DNA of 64,000 bases from Pseudorhodobacter ferrugineus DSM 5888 (GCF_000420745.1 NZ_ATVN01000017.1:1-64000); one strand, 5' to 3'; shown: positions 21,655 through 31,590, counted from the stretch's first letter. The notes: generated from the sequence alone by a model not told the origin. Made by a program: numbers and translations.

Positions 21655-23735
21655 CACTTCCCGATATTCCTGAAATGGACGTACGTCCGGCCAAACGGTC
21701 GCCTTGGCGCAATTTGTCACTGGTTTGGCTGGTGCCGATCCTTGCGTTGATCGTGTCGATGGGCGTCGCTTGGCAAAGCTATAGCAACAAAGGCACCCTG
21801 ATCACGATCACCTTTAAGGACGCAGCCGGCATTACACCCAAGGATACCACCATCCGGTTCAAAGATGTTATCATCGGTGCGGTCGAGGATGTGAATTTTT
21901 CCAAAGATATGTCGCGTGTCGAAGTTTTGGCACGCATCAATAAGGATGTCGCGGCAACCTTTAATGTGGACACCCTGTTTTGGGTCGTTCGCCCCGAAGT
22001 AAGCGCGCGTGGTATCAGCGGGCTTTCGACGGTTTTGTCCGGTGTCTATATCGACAGCGCTTGGACACCCGTCGAAGATTCAAGCATAGATGCGTTCGAT
22101 GGCCTGTCCGAAACGCCCCTGATCCGGCCTGGCCATGAAGGGACACGCGTCAAGATCCGGTCCAAGAACGGGTCCAGCCTGACACCCGGCGCGCCTGTGT
22201 TCTTTCGCGGTATGGAAGTTGGTCGGCTTGATACACCGCGCCTGTCCGATACAGGGGACAGCACGGATGTCGAGGCCTTTATCAACGCACCGTTTGACAA
22301 ATTCCTAACCACCGACTCGCGGTTTTGGAACGTGTCGGGGTTCTCGGTCACGCTTGGGCCGGCGGGTCTTAACCTGAATGTTGCAAGCCTCGGGTCGTTG
22401 CTGACGGGGGGTGTGGCCTTTGAAAACATCGTTTCGGGTGGCGCGCCCGTGACCAATGACACCATGTTCCGGCTGTTTGCAGATGAATCCGCTGCGCGCG
22501 ATAGTATTTTCACTCAGCTTAGTGCAAATTCTGTGACGATGTCAGTGATTTTCAACGAATCCGTCAGCGGATTGGCATCCGGCGCTCCGGTTGAATTTCG
22601 GGGCCTTAGGGTGGGTCAGGTTTCAAGTATTGGTGCGTTTATCGTAAAAACGCCGGTGGGCCGGACGGTCAACATGCGGGCGCTGGTTTCGATTGATCCG
22701 CAGTCGCTTGGGCTGGAGGCCGACACAAGCGCCGAGGCAACACGGTCGTTTATCGACGGCTTGGTGTCTGAGGGTCTGCGCGCGCGTCTGGCGACAACCA
22801 GTATTTTCAGCGCCGCCCTTAAGATCGAGCTTGCTGATGTGCCGGATGCCACAGCTGCAACTTTACGTGACGATGCCGATGGCACGCCCATTATTCCAAG
22901 CGTTGCCTCTGACCTGCCCGATTTCACTGCAACGGCCGAAGGCGTACTGGAACGCGTGAACAAGCTTCCGATCGAAGACGTAATGAACCAAGCGATTTCG
23001 CTTATGGCCTCAATCGAGGCGATTGCGTCGGCCAAGGGCACGCAACTTGCGCCTGATGCCATTTTGGGGCTGATCGAAGATGCGCGCGGGCTGATCGGCA
23101 AAGAGGATACCCAAGCCATTCCGGGTGAATTGCTGGGCGTCATCGCCGATTTGCGCAGTATCGTTGCCGAGTTGAAAGACCGTGGATTGGTGGACCAATT
23201 GTCCAGCGCTTTGACAAGTCTGGATGTGGCCGCAGGCGATATTGCAACCGCCTCTGGTGACCTGCCAAAGCTGGTCGAAGATCTCCGTGCGATTGCAACC
23301 AAGGTTAATGATCTGAAAGCAGAAGAGCTGATTGCCGCTGTGACGCGGGTGATGGACAGCGCGGATGCCTTGATCAGCACCGACGGCGCCAAAAGCATAC
23401 CGCCCGCGCTTGCATCTGCGTTGACCGAAGTTCAGGCCGCATTGCGCGACTTGCGGAATGGTGGCGCGATTGAAAACACCAATGCAACGCTGGCCTCGGC
23501 GCGCGAAGCCGCGGATGCGGTTGCCGAGGCTGCCAAGACCTTTCCGGATGTAACCGCGCAGCTGGAGAGTGTGATTTCAAAAGCTGATGCGCTTGTGTCA
23601 GCCTATGGCGCGAAATCCACCTTTAATTCCGAAACGCTTGATTTGTTGCGCGAGCTGAAAACGGCGGCACAATCCGTTGCCAAACTGGCCCGCACGATTG
23701 AACGCAACCCAAATTCCCTTATTTTAGGACGTTGA
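21651..23735 (+). CDS. pqiB: PqiB, MCE-domain lipid transport protein
   Basis: 694 residues. A single N-terminal helix (LSLVWLVPILALIVSMGVAW, ~26-45) anchors three MCE domains: about 50-140 (DAAGITPKDTTIRFKDVIIG), 165-260 (GSSLTPGAPVFFRGMEVGRL) and 290-400 (SGLASGAPVEFRGLRVGQV). The remaining ~290 residues are Ala/Leu/Asp-rich helices that form the needle/tube seen in PqiB. This links the inner membrane PqiA to the outer membrane, forming a lipid conduit. The long helical tail contains several imperfect repeats (ADALISTDGAKSIPPAL and ADALVSAYGAKSTFNS), matching repeated helical segments. Confidence 0.9.
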   Translation: MTLPDIPEMDVRPAKRSPWRNLSLVWLVPILALIVSMGVAWQSYSNKGTLITITFKDAAGITPKDTTIRFKDVIIGAVEDVNFSKDMSRVEVLARINKDVAATFNVDTLFWVVRPEVSARGISGLSTVLSGVYIDSAWTPVEDSSIDAFDGLSETPLIRPGHEGTRVKIRSKNGSSLTPGAPVFFRGMEVGRLDTPRLSDTGDSTDVEAFINAPFDKFLTTDSRFWNVSGFSVTLGPAGLNLNVASLGSLLTGGVAFENIVSGGAPVTNDTMFRLFADESAARDSIFTQLSANSVTMSVIFNESVSGLASGAPVEFRGLRVGQVSSIGAFIVKTPVGRTVNMRALVSIDPQSLGLEADTSAEATRSFIDGLVSEGLRARLATTSIFSAALKIELADVPDATAATLRDDADGTPIIPSVASDLPDFTATAEGVLERVNKLPIEDVMNQAISLMASIEAIASAKGTQLAPDAILGLIEDARGLIGKEDTQAIPGELLGVIADLRSIVAELKDRGLVDQLSSALTSLDVAAGDIATASGDLPKLVEDLRAIATKVNDLKAEELIAAVTRVMDSADALISTDGAKSIPPALASALTEVQAALRDLRNGGAIENTNATLASAREAADAVAEAAKTFPDVTAQLESVISKADALVSAYGAKSTFNSETLDLLRELKTAAQSVAKLARTIERNPNSLILGR

Positions 23736-23736
23736 T

Positions 23737-24306
23737 ATGACCCTACGTATCGCTGCCCTCTCGCTTGCAGCCGCATTGCCATTGATTGCCTGTGGCGACA
23801 CAAACGCCCGCTTTCCGATTATGTCTGATGCGGCCCAAGCGTCAAAAGTACGGGTTTCTGTGCGCACCATCGAGGTGCGCGACGTGTCATTGCCAGCCTA
23901 TGCTGCTGCGTCTGAAATTGTGGTGGAACAAGACGGCGGCGCGCTTTTTGTCGTGCCAAAATCGATCTGGGCCGATGATCCTGTGCGTGCTGTTACGGGG
24001 GCCTTGTCGCGCAGCCTTGATGTACGATCGACGGCCTCGGTGGCATCTGAACCGTGGCCCTTGGCCGAACCCGCCGACGTGCGCGTCGAGGTTCGGATTG
24101 ACCGCATGATCGCCAAAACCGACGGTTTGTTTGAACTTAGCGGTCAGTTTGCAATCGCATCGCCCGATGGCATGGTGCGCGAGTCGGTGGAACGCTTTGC
24201 TGTCACCGCACCGATGGCGGATAGCGAACCTGCAACGGTCGCGAGGGCCACGGGCGCTGCGATTGATAGTTTGGCGGATGTGATCGTGACAAAGCTGAAA
24301 CGGTAA
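23737..24306 (+). CDS. pqiC: PqiC-type lipoprotein
   Basis: 189 residues with a lipobox (LPLIACGD, Cys19), so it is an outer-membrane lipoprotein. The remainder matches the ABC-transport auxiliary/PqiC family (VRTIEVRDVSLPAYAAASE, later IDSLADVIVTKLKR). PqiC docks PqiB at the outer membrane. One base separates it from the pqiB stop, completing a four-gene operon. No lipid cargo can be deduced. Confidence 0.85.
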   Translation: MTLRIAALSLAAALPLIACGDTNARFPIMSDAAQASKVRVSVRTIEVRDVSLPAYAAASEIVVEQDGGALFVVPKSIWADDPVRAVTGALSRSLDVRSTASVASEPWPLAEPADVRVEVRIDRMIAKTDGLFELSGQFAIASPDGMVRESVERFAVTAPMADSEPATVARATGAAIDSLADVIVTKLKR

Positions 24307-24357
24307 AAGCGTTTGCAGCAAGGCCGGTTCTGTTGGCCTGTGCCGGGACGCAGGCTG

Positions 24358-24612
24358 TCACGCTTCGGCCTGTGCAATCAATGACCGCACCCATCTTGCC
24401 GACGCATAGGTCGCAGGAAGGCCCAAGGGCAGGCACCACCACAAAGCAGCAATCGGGGATAATGCGGGCAGGCCTATGGCTTGGCCCAAAAGGCCCAGCA
24501 AAAACAGATTGATGGCGACGGCGCCAGTGGCAAAGGGCCACAACAGCAGCCCTAATTTCCACAGGTTTTTAGTGGCTGGTGCCGTCGCTGAAGGTGATTT
24601 TATTCCAGACAT
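24358..24612 (-). CDS. Two-helix membrane protein downstream of nirN
   Basis: 84 residues (ATG at 24612) with two hydrophobic helices: residues ~15-45 (LWKLGLLLWPFATGAVAINL) and 50-72 (LSPIAALWWCLPLGLPATY). It overlaps the nirN 3' end by 44 bp in another frame, so it is probably translationally coupled to it. Similar short membrane proteins sit at the end of heme d1 gene clusters in other roseobacters, from memory. It may aid membrane localisation or export of heme d1 components, but nothing in the sequence proves it. Its end converges on pqiC. Confidence 0.7.
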   Translation of the reverse strand: MSGIKSPSATAPATKNLWKLGLLLWPFATGAVAINLFLLGLLGQAIGLPALSPIAALWWCLPLGLPATYASARWVRSLIAQAEA

Positions 24613-26128
24613 TATACTTTCCCGAAGGTTTGCGCATGGGCAGGCGTTTGACCTCTTCAAAGGTCGCGGCATCATAGACGATCACCGCGCCATTATTTTC
24701 CCAAATCGACACAAGTGCATAGTGGCCATCCTTGGTAAATTCGGTATGCGCCACCGTTTTCCCCGGTGCAGGGTCAAGCGTGCGGACGATTTCCAAGGTT
24801 TCTTTGTCGATGATATGCATCTTGCCCTTGTTCGGGCCAAAGAACACATCGGCCCAGACGTAGCCGGAATTTTCATGGCTGCGCAGAAAAAATCCCGGTC
24901 CTTCCATCTGAATGGTTTTGATCAGCTTGAAGGTTTCAAGGTCTATGACCGACAGCACACCGTCTTGTAAATGCGGGGTCGCCATCACGCGGCGGCCCTG
25001 ACTGGTCCATGTAATCCCTGACCCCAGATGCGGCATACCGGGCAGCGGCAGTTCGGCAATCTCGCGGCCAACATCAAGGTTCACGACCACGCCTTTGTCA
25101 CCTTCGCGGTTGGTGCCAATCAGGTTGCGATAATCTGGGGTGAAAAAGAAGTCATCCAAAGGGGCGTTGATTTTGATCCGGCGGCGGGCAAACAGACCGC
25201 TTTCCGAGACCAGCTTTTCCTCCATACCCGTCTCATGGCTATGGACGAACCCGTCATAGAACGGGCCTGCATCGGGGTCGGTTGCCACTTCCCAAATTTC
25301 GGGCACATCCTTTAGGGCCAGCACAAAACTGCTGCGCTGTGGTGCTTGGTACACCGCCGACACGCGACTTTCGGTGCCATCATGGCCTGCCACATCCATC
25401 ACGCGGGCCACGCGCAAATCGTCGGTGGACAGGATGGTCAGAGTGCGCGGCAGGTAATTGGCAACGGCCAGCCATTTGCCATCATTGCTCATCGCGATGT
25501 TGCGCGAATTGAGGCCGGCCCGCACGCGGCCCACCTGTTGCAGCGACCAGATGTCATATTTCTGCACCCAACCATCACGCGACATGATGAACACATAGCG
25601 CCCATCGGGGCTGAACTTTGGCCCGCCATGTACGGCAAAGGGGGTTTTAAAGCGGTCGAGGACGGCGAACGTATCGCCATCCAGCACTGACACATGATGA
25701 TCGCCGGTTTCCACCACCAAGGTGATATTCATCGGATCGGCGGTAAAAACCGGCGCAGGGGCGGGGGTGTAACCTGTATCCAAACTGCGGGTGGATTCGA
25801 TATCCGTGACAGTCCAGCTTGGCGCCTCGGCCAGCGGCGTCGCAATAAACGCGGCCACTGCGGTGATATCTTCAGCGCTCAAAGTACCCTTGAACGCGGG
25901 CATCTGCGTGGCAACACGCCCGCCCGCAATAATCGCCTCCAGCCCCTCGCCCTTTAGTCGCCCAAGGCTTTCAGGGATCAGCGCGGGGCCAGTGCCGCCC
26001 AAACGGGTTTCGGCATGGCACGATGCGCATTGATCTGCATAGATCATCGCGCCATCCGGTCCCGCATGGGCGGGGCCAGTCAGGGCGCTGGTGGCAAGCA
26101 GGCTATAGAAAACGATGGGCCGGATCAT
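24569..26128 (-). CDS. nirN: NirN, heme d1 biosynthesis/dihydro-heme d1 dehydrogenase
   Basis: 519 residues. A signal peptide (~22 aa) is followed by a cytochrome c domain ([12 protein letters not shown] near residue 34, axial Met candidate in ATQMPAFKG) and an eight-bladed cytochrome cd1-type propeller ([17 protein letters not shown] onward). NirN is a periplasmic paralogue of NirS that catalyses the last step of heme d1 formation and hands over the cofactor. It overlaps nirJ by 26 bp. Intact and of the usual length. Confidence 0.9.
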   Translation of the reverse strand: MIRPIVFYSLLATSALTGPAHAGPDGAMIYADQCASCHAETRLGGTGPALIPESLGRLKGEGLEAIIAGGRVATQMPAFKGTLSAEDITAVAAFIATPLAEAPSWTVTDIESTRSLDTGYTPAPAPVFTADPMNITLVVETGDHHVSVLDGDTFAVLDRFKTPFAVHGGPKFSPDGRYVFIMSRDGWVQKYDIWSLQQVGRVRAGLNSRNIAMSNDGKWLAVANYLPRTLTILSTDDLRVARVMDVAGHDGTESRVSAVYQAPQRSSFVLALKDVPEIWEVATDPDAGPFYDGFVHSHETGMEEKLVSESGLFARRRIKINAPLDDFFFTPDYRNLIGTNREGDKGVVVNLDVGREIAELPLPGMPHLGSGITWTSQGRRVMATPHLQDGVLSVIDLETFKLIKTIQMEGPGFFLRSHENSGYVWADVFFGPNKGKMHIIDKETLEIVRTLDPAPGKTVAHTEFTKDGHYALVSIWENNGAVIVYDAATFEEVKRLPMRKPSGKYNVWNKITFSDGTSH

Positions 26129-27317
26129 GGCTTTTGCCTCGGAAAGGGGTCACGGTTAGGCGGGCGGCATCGTCGATGCCAATCTCGGCATTCGACAGAT
26201 AGCAGGCGGGGTCTTCGGCCCAGGGATCACCCGTCACTTGCAAGGCGCGAATGCGGGTATTGCCGCCGCAAACCGCCTTGAACGCACAATCGCCACAGCG
26301 ACCTTTCAAGGGCCGCGGGCGCTGGCGCAAGGTGGCAAGCATCGCATCAGACCCTGTCCATAGGGATGAAAACCTGTCCGTTTTCACCGACCCCACAGTG
26401 TAGTCGGACCAATAGGTATCGGGATGAACCTTGCCTTGCGGGTCAATATTGGCCACGCCAAGGCCCGACGAATTGCCCCCCCAAGATTCCAGATGCGCGC
26501 GCACATGGGCGGTTTGTTCAGGTGAGAAATACTCTGTCACCCATTGCAGAAAATAGACAGCATCGGCATCATTATTGCCCGTCACCACTTCTAAATCCTT
26601 GCCGTTTTGAATGGCCTCCCAAGCGCGGGCAATCAGCACATCCATCGCGCGGCGGGTATGGGAATGTTCGGTATCTTCGCCGCGATGCTTGTCGCCCCGT
26701 CCCGCATAAACCAGATGCGACAGGTAGAATTTATCCACCCCCTCGGCCTCGCATAGATCCAGCATTTCGCCCAAGTGATGGCCGTTTTGTTCGGTGATGG
26801 TATAGCGCAAACCAACCTTGACGCCGCGCGATTTGCAGGCGCGCACACCGGCCATCGCCTCGTCAAACGCGCCCTCGACCCCGCGAAACCAGTCGTTCGT
26901 GGCACCGATCCCGTCAATGGAAATGCCGACATAATCAAAGCCCAGATCAACAATCCGGTCGATGTTTTCCGCAATCCGCGTGCCATTGGTTGACAGCGAC
27001 AAATGCCGAAAGTTCAGCGCCTTCGCCCGTTCGGCCAGAGTGAAAAAGTCAAACCGGCTTAACGGTTCGCCGCCCGACAGGATCAGCGCGGGAATGCCAA
27101 AGGCTTTCAGGTCATCCAACACGCCAAGCGCCTGTTCGGTCGAAAGCTCCCCCGGAAAGGGCACATCGGCCGAGGTGGTATAGCAGTGGCGGCATTTCAG
27201 GTTGCAGGTGCGTGTCAGGTTCCAGATTACAACGGGTTTCACACCGCCGGCACTGACGCGTTTGCGTACAGGCGTTGGTGTCACCAACTCGCGCATATAT
27301 TGGGTCAGTCGAAACAT
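26103..27317 (-). CDS. nirJ: NirJ, heme d1 radical SAM enzyme
   Basis: 404 residues. The radical SAM CxxxCxxC motif lies at the N-terminus ([12 protein letters not shown]), then LILSGGEPL and [12 protein letters not shown]-terminal auxiliary Fe-S SPASM-type domain ([14 protein letters not shown], later PACYLSN) binds a second cluster. NirJ removes the two propionate side chains from didecarboxysiroheme to form the ring ketones of heme d1. It lies 3 bp before nirH. Confidence 0.93.
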   Translation of the reverse strand: MFRLTQYMRELVTPTPVRKRVSAGGVKPVVIWNLTRTCNLKCRHCYTTSADVPFPGELSTEQALGVLDDLKAFGIPALILSGGEPLSRFDFFTLAERAKALNFRHLSLSTNGTRIAENIDRIVDLGFDYVGISIDGIGATNDWFRGVEGAFDEAMAGVRACKSRGVKVGLRYTITEQNGHHLGEMLDLCEAEGVDKFYLSHLVYAGRGDKHRGEDTEHSHTRRAMDVLIARAWEAIQNGKDLEVVTGNNDADAVYFLQWVTEYFSPEQTAHVRAHLESWGGNSSGLGVANIDPQGKVHPDTYWSDYTVGSVKTDRFSSLWTGSDAMLATLRQRPRPLKGRCGDCAFKAVCGGNTRIRALQVTGDPWAEDPACYLSNAEIGIDDAARLTVTPFRGKSHDPAHRFL

Positions 27318-27320
27318 ATC

Positions 27321-27803
27321 TCAGCTTCCTCCGCTAATCCGCATTCCGGTCTTTTTCAGGATGCGCGTGGAATATAAAATGTCATTGGAACGGCAGGCAT
27401 CACCCAAAATCTCGGCTATCAGCTTGCGTTTTTCTTCAACTTCGGCGCGGGTGTTGCCGTGGATCATGGCAAACAGGCAATAGGGCCAACCCGGCGCGCG
27501 TGGCCGCAAATAACTGTGCGAGACAAAGGGCAAAGCGCCGACTTTGTCGCCCAAAGTCTCGGCCTTCGTATCATCCACATCCCAAACGCTCATCCCGTTT
27601 GCAAGCATCCCCAAAGCATAGTGATTGGGCGCAAGCGCAATGCGGCGAATGATACCGCGGGCCTGCATATCGGCCATCCGCGCGATCACCTCATCCTCGG
27701 TCAACCCCAGCTGCCCCGCAACAATCGCATAGGGTGACGCGGTCAACGACAACCCGCTTTGGGTGGCCGCAATAATACGGCGTTCTGTGGCATCTATCGT
27801 CAT
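27321..27803 (-). CDS. nirH: NirH, siroheme decarboxylase subunit (Lrp/AsnC type)
   Basis: 160 residues; Lrp-like winged helix (RRIIAATQSGLSLTASPYAI, EDEVIARMADMQARGIIRRI) and an AsnC-type ligand domain (NGMSVWDVDD, later FVSHSYLRPRAPGWPYCLFA). The Lrp-like fold here is an enzyme: the NirDLGH complex decarboxylates siroheme at C12 and C18. It overlaps nirG by 4 bp. G versus H is assigned by position in the operon. Confidence 0.85.
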   Translation of the reverse strand: MTIDATERRIIAATQSGLSLTASPYAIVAGQLGLTEDEVIARMADMQARGIIRRIALAPNHYALGMLANGMSVWDVDDTKAETLGDKVGALPFVSHSYLRPRAPGWPYCLFAMIHGNTRAEVEEKRKLIAEILGDACRSNDILYSTRILKKTGMRISGGS

Positions 27804-28273
27804 GCCTGCACCCGAAATCCCACAAAAAATTCGCGCAGCTTGGGAAAGCGCAGCACGGCCAGACCTGTTTCTGCCTCTATCTCATCCGCCACGCGGCCAA
27901 TTCCTTTTTCGGTTTCACAGGCCAGCACGAACCACATGTTCAGCGGATGTGTCCGTTCATAATTATGCGCGACCTCGGCGTGCGCATTGACCAAAGTCAC
28001 GGTCGCGTCAAAATCAGCCTGGGGCACGGCCATCGCGCACAAACAGAACGCCCCCCCCATCGCCGCCGCGTCATAGAACGGGCCAAAGCGGGTAATGGCG
28101 CCTATTTCTCGCATATTCCGAATACGCTCGATCAGGTCATCCTCGGTAACGCCAAGCGCAGCACCCGCCTCGGCAAACGGGTGTTTTGAGATTGGAAACC
28201 CGTCTTGTAGTGCGTTCAAAATCGCGCGGTCTGTCGCGTCCAAGGCATCATCGGGCAAGGTTGTGCGGCGCAT
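27800..28273 (-). CDS. nirG: NirG, siroheme decarboxylase subunit (Lrp/AsnC type)
   Basis: 157 residues of the same Lrp/AsnC-derived fold (DATDRAILNALQDGFPISKH, TRFGPFYDAAAMGGAFCLCA). It belongs with NirDL and NirH as the didecarboxysiroheme-forming complex. It shares an ATG/stop junction with nirDL (overlap 1 bp) and with nirH (4 bp). The catalytic histidine/arginine set typical of NirL/H is less clear here, as expected for G-type subunits. Confidence 0.85.
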   Translation of the reverse strand: MRRTTLPDDALDATDRAILNALQDGFPISKHPFAEAGAALGVTEDDLIERIRNMREIGAITRFGPFYDAAAMGGAFCLCAMAVPQADFDATVTLVNAHAEVAHNYERTHPLNMWFVLACETEKGIGRVADEIEAETGLAVLRFPKLREFFVGFRVQA

Positions 28274-29259
28274 CAGGCGGCCCTTTCCTGCATCAATTGC
28301 GCGCTGGTTTGTTTAAAACAGCGCGTTGAAAATAGAACGGAATGCTCCAGCCCTGCCAATTCGGGCAAGGCCTTGGCGGCTTCCAGCACTGTCAGCGCCT
28401 CGGCACGGCTGCGGGCGTGGATCATCGAATAGAGGGCATAGGGCCAAACCCCCGGCACCGTCACGCGGCGGTAACACAGGCTGATCCCCGGCAACGCTGC
28501 AAGGGCAAGACCCGCCGCCTCGATCTGGGCCTCGGGGATATTCCAGACCACCATTGCATTCGATGTCCAGCCAATCGTGCGGTGGCGCACGATGACTCCG
28601 ATGCGGGTTAAAATCTCGGCAGCGGCAAGCGCCTTGATCCGCGCGATCACCTGCGCCTCGGTTTGGCCAAGCGATTGGGCCAGCCGTAAATAGGCTTGCG
28701 GATCCAGCGCCAAGCCCGACGACAAGGCCTGCAAAATTGGCCGGTCATCTGGTTGCAAAACGGTCATATCAGGGGCAGCGCGCGGGGTCATTTGCGCACG
28801 CGGACCTTGCAACGCAAAGCCCAGATCAATGTTGAATGCACGCAGCAACCTCAGGTCCAAAATCTGCAACCCCGTTGCCGCCTCTAACCGCGCAAGTTGC
28901 GCGGCCAAGGCATCGGTGTTTGGCGCAGTCGCCACGAACCAAAGGTTCCAAACATTTTCGCGCAAATAGGAATGGTTCACGCCTGCTTCTGCGTTGACCA
29001 GCTGGGCGACCTCGTCAATTCGGTCCTCGGGCACGGCCATCGCGGCAAGGGTCGATGCCCCCGCGGTATTGGGCCGTACCGTGCCCCCAACCCTAGAAAT
29101 CTGCCCCCGGCTTTGCAACGCTGCCAGCCGCAAGATCACCTCGGCTTCGGTCAAGCCAAGCGCTTGCCCAAGCTGGGCAAAGGGGCGCGGCACCAGTGGA
29201 AAATCGCGCTGGAAATCATCCAGTAAATGCTGATCGATCTTATCCAGCCGATGGGTCAT
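28273..29259 (-). CDS. nirDL: NirD-NirL fusion, siroheme decarboxylase
   Basis: 328 residues made of two Lrp/AsnC-like siroheme decarboxylase domains in tandem: 1-155 (D-like; LDKIDQHLLDDFQRDFPLVP, RVGGTVRPNTAGASTLAAMA) and ~165-328 (L-like; RPILQALSSGLALDPQAYLR, TRIGVIVRHRTIGWTSNAMV). NirD and NirL are separate in Pseudomonas; the fusion is known in Paracoccus and others. ATG at 29259 is preferred, as the TGATG overlap with nirF couples the two; an in-frame GTG lies one codon upstream. Confidence 0.88.
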   Translation of the reverse strand: MTHRLDKIDQHLLDDFQRDFPLVPRPFAQLGQALGLTEAEVILRLAALQSRGQISRVGGTVRPNTAGASTLAAMAVPEDRIDEVAQLVNAEAGVNHSYLRENVWNLWFVATAPNTDALAAQLARLEAATGLQILDLRLLRAFNIDLGFALQGPRAQMTPRAAPDMTVLQPDDRPILQALSSGLALDPQAYLRLAQSLGQTEAQVIARIKALAAAEILTRIGVIVRHRTIGWTSNAMVVWNIPEAQIEAAGLALAALPGISLCYRRVTVPGVWPYALYSMIHARSRAEALTVLEAAKALPELAGLEHSVLFSTRCFKQTSAQLMQERAA

Positions 29260-30419
29260 CACAACCCCGTCCTGTGTGCGCGCGCCGTAAAGAATATGCC
29301 TGACGGGCTTTGTGCCGGAATCTCGGCAATCTTTTCGCGGGTATGCGTGTCATAGATCAGGATCTTTTCATCATCGCGCGACGAAATCCAAACCTCGGCC
29401 CCGCGTGGCGCAAATTCCATGTGCAACACGGCCTTGCCGGGGGTCAGGGTGGCCACAACTTGATGGTTGCGGCTGTCAACGATTTGCACGGTGTCATTCA
29501 ACGGCGTGGCAAAGTTCACCCAGACAAAGGGCGACGCGGGCTGCGCAATAATGAACACGGGCTGGCCATGGGTTGGGGTGCGGTCCACCTCCTCCAGCGT
29601 TTCGCGGTTCACCCACAACAGTTCATGCTGGCCCACGGCGGGCAGTACAAACTGGCCTTCGGTAAAGGCCCAGCCTTGCAGGTGCGGCATCTTGTAAACC
29701 GGCAAGTCATCCTCGGTTTTGCCATAGTCCTGCAAGAACCGCACAGGCGCAGGCACGTCATCCCACAGGTCAATCGCCGTCACGCCCTTTTCGCCAAACA
29801 ACCCGATCAAATAGGTATGGGCATCATCGGTCAGCACAGCATCAAACGGGTTCTTGCCCACATCGCCCAGCTTGGTCACTTTCATGTCCGCGCCCGAAAA
29901 ATCGGCCATAAACGCCTCGCCGCTGTCCCATGTGGACCAGGCAAAACGGCGGCCGGGCACATCAACCAATCCGATGGTTTTCGACGTGCCGGGGATATCG
30001 CCAACCAGCGCCAGGGTGTCGGCATCAAACACCTTGACCCCGCCGGGTTCATAGTTCGACACCGCGATCAGTTTGCCATCATCCGAGATTGCCCCGCCAA
30101 TGGAATTGCCCGCCTGAATGATGCGCGCGGCAATGGTCTGCGTCAGCATATCCACCTTTGTCAGCCCGCCATCGCGGCCAAAGACATAGGCAAAGCGTTC
30201 ATCGGGGCTGAACGTAACCGATGCGTGCGACAGATCACCAAGCCCTTCGACCCGCCCGATTGCCGCATGGTCCGACCGATCCACCAACAGCAGCGACCCC
30301 GTGGCACGTTCGACAACCACCCCCAGATCACCCGTTGCACAGCACGGTGTTTGCGCCATTGCGGGTGCGGTCAGCAGGGGCGCAGCCATCAAGGACAGGC
30401 ACAAAGCAAGAGTTTTCAT
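29259..30419 (-). CDS. nirF: NirF, heme d1 biosynthesis periplasmic protein
   Basis: 386 residues. A signal peptide (to about residue 22, ALLTAPAMAQ type) is followed by a beta-propeller related to the d1 domain of NirS (VVVERATGSLLLVDRSDHAA, FSPDERFAYVFGRDGGLTKV). There is no heme c motif. NirF binds heme d1 precursor in the periplasm and is needed for its dehydrogenation or maturation, partnering NirC and NirN. It overlaps nirC by 4 bp and nirDL by 1 bp. Confidence 0.9.
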   Translation of the reverse strand: MKTLALCLSLMAAPLLTAPAMAQTPCCATGDLGVVVERATGSLLLVDRSDHAAIGRVEGLGDLSHASVTFSPDERFAYVFGRDGGLTKVDMLTQTIAARIIQAGNSIGGAISDDGKLIAVSNYEPGGVKVFDADTLALVGDIPGTSKTIGLVDVPGRRFAWSTWDSGEAFMADFSGADMKVTKLGDVGKNPFDAVLTDDAHTYLIGLFGEKGVTAIDLWDDVPAPVRFLQDYGKTEDDLPVYKMPHLQGWAFTEGQFVLPAVGQHELLWVNRETLEEVDRTPTHGQPVFIIAQPASPFVWVNFATPLNDTVQIVDSRNHQVVATLTPGKAVLHMEFAPRGAEVWISSRDDEKILIYDTHTREKIAEIPAQSPSGIFFTARAHRTGL

Positions 30420-30769
30420 TTCTTATCCTTCAAAAGGTAATGGGCAATCCAGCCTGCCTCTTCTTCGGTCAGCAGCGGGCGCCAAGGTGGCATCGCGGTA
30501 CCGGGAACACCGTCAAGAATGATCTGGGACAGCGCCTCGGGGGCAGCACCGTCAAGGGCTGTGGCCGTCAACGGCTTGCCCAAACCGCCCTTCAATGTCA
30601 GGCCGTGGCACGACCCGCAATCTTGGATGACCATATGTTCCAATGCTTTGGCGCGCTCTGCCGCGACCTCGGCCGTGGCAGGCAAGGCGATTGCAATGGC
30701 CAGCACCACAGCGGTGCCCAGAGCGGCCAGCAGGGCCATGCCAATGACCGCGAGATTACGCATAAGCAT
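30416..30769 (-). CDS. nirC: NirC, small c-type cytochrome
   Basis: 117 residues: N-terminal membrane anchor or signal helix (~4-30), a single heme c motif CGSCH at ~50-54, and a Met ligand candidate in PGTAMPPWRPLLT. NirC is the electron donor/acceptor and heme-handling partner in heme d1 insertion. ATGs at 30769 and 30763 are both possible; the second is better spaced from the GGGA ribosome site. It overlaps the nirE 3' end by 14 bp. Confidence 0.88.
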   Translation of the reverse strand: MLMRNLAVIGMALLAALGTAVVLAIAIALPATAEVAAERAKALEHMVIQDCGSCHGLTLKGGLGKPLTATALDGAAPEALSQIILDGVPGTAMPPWRPLLTEEEAGWIAHYLLKDKK

Positions 30770-31559
30770 CCATTCCCGCGCCTTGGCAGGTCAAGGCGGC
30801 TTGCAGCAACGCAGGGACATACAGCGACACGACATGGCCGATGATGAACAACACCGGCACATGTTTGGGCAAACACGCGGCTTTGTGCACGATGTCATCC
30901 AGCTGCCCGATCACGCGCAATTCCTGCGGGGTGGTCGCACTGGCAATCGCCAGCACCGGCAGGTCGGCGGACATGCCATGTGCGATCAATCGGCTGGAAA
31001 TTTCGGCGATATTGGCCACGCCCATATAGACAACAAGGGTGGTCTGTTCATTGGCAAGGCTGGCCCAGTCCAGATCTAGCGACGCATCCCGCGCACGGTG
31101 ACCGGTGACATAGCGCACACCCGTGGCCAGCCCGCGATGGGTCAGTGGCACACCCGTACTGGCCGCAGCGCCCTGTGCCGCAGTAATGCCGGGCACATAT
31201 TCGACGGCAATTCCGGCCTCGCGCAGCTCTGCCGCTTCTTCGGACCCACGCCCGAAAATTAACGGATCGCCCCCCTTCAGGCGGGCCACCGTTATCCCTT
31301 GCCCTGCCAGATCGACCAGCAAAGCGTTAATCTCGTCTTGTGTCAGCTTGTGGCATTGGGGCAATTTGCCCACATCAATGCAGCGGGTGCCTGCGGGGAT
31401 AAGCGCCATAATCTCGGGGCTGACAAGGCGGTCAAACACCACCACATCGGCGGTCTGGATCAAACGCAACGCCTTGACGGTCAGCAAATCCGGATCCCCC
31501 GGCCCTGCCCCGATCAAAAAGACTTTGCCGACAAGCGCTTTGCGTAAAGTGTCTTTCAT
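30756..31559 (-). CDS. nirE: NirE, uroporphyrinogen-III C-methyltransferase
   Basis: 267 residues from the ATG at 31559, chosen for its GAGAGA ribosome site (an ATG 4 codons upstream at 31571 is the alternative). SUMT fold: KVFLIGAGPGDPDLLTVKAL (SAM-binding start), VVFDRLVSPEIMAL, LKGGDPLIFGRGSEEAAEL (GDP motif) and TGVPLTHRGLA. It makes precorrin-2 from uroporphyrinogen III, the first step of heme d1 synthesis, using two SAM molecules. It follows nirS after a strong hairpin. Confidence 0.92.
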   Translation of the reverse strand: MKDTLRKALVGKVFLIGAGPGDPDLLTVKALRLIQTADVVVFDRLVSPEIMALIPAGTRCIDVGKLPQCHKLTQDEINALLVDLAGQGITVARLKGGDPLIFGRGSEEAAELREAGIAVEYVPGITAAQGAAASTGVPLTHRGLATGVRYVTGHRARDASLDLDWASLANEQTTLVVYMGVANIAEISSRLIAHGMSADLPVLAIASATTPQELRVIGQLDDIVHKAACLPKHVPVLFIIGHVVSLYVPALLQAALTCQGAGMDAYA

Positions 31560-31590
31560 GGCGTCTCTCATCTGCTTGGGGTGGGGGTGG

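Noticed and set aside
22616-23398. 260-codon open frame on the minus strand opposite pqiB
   Set aside because: No family resemblance; the plus-strand gene has three clear MCE domains. The mirror frame is a by-product of GC-rich codon usage.
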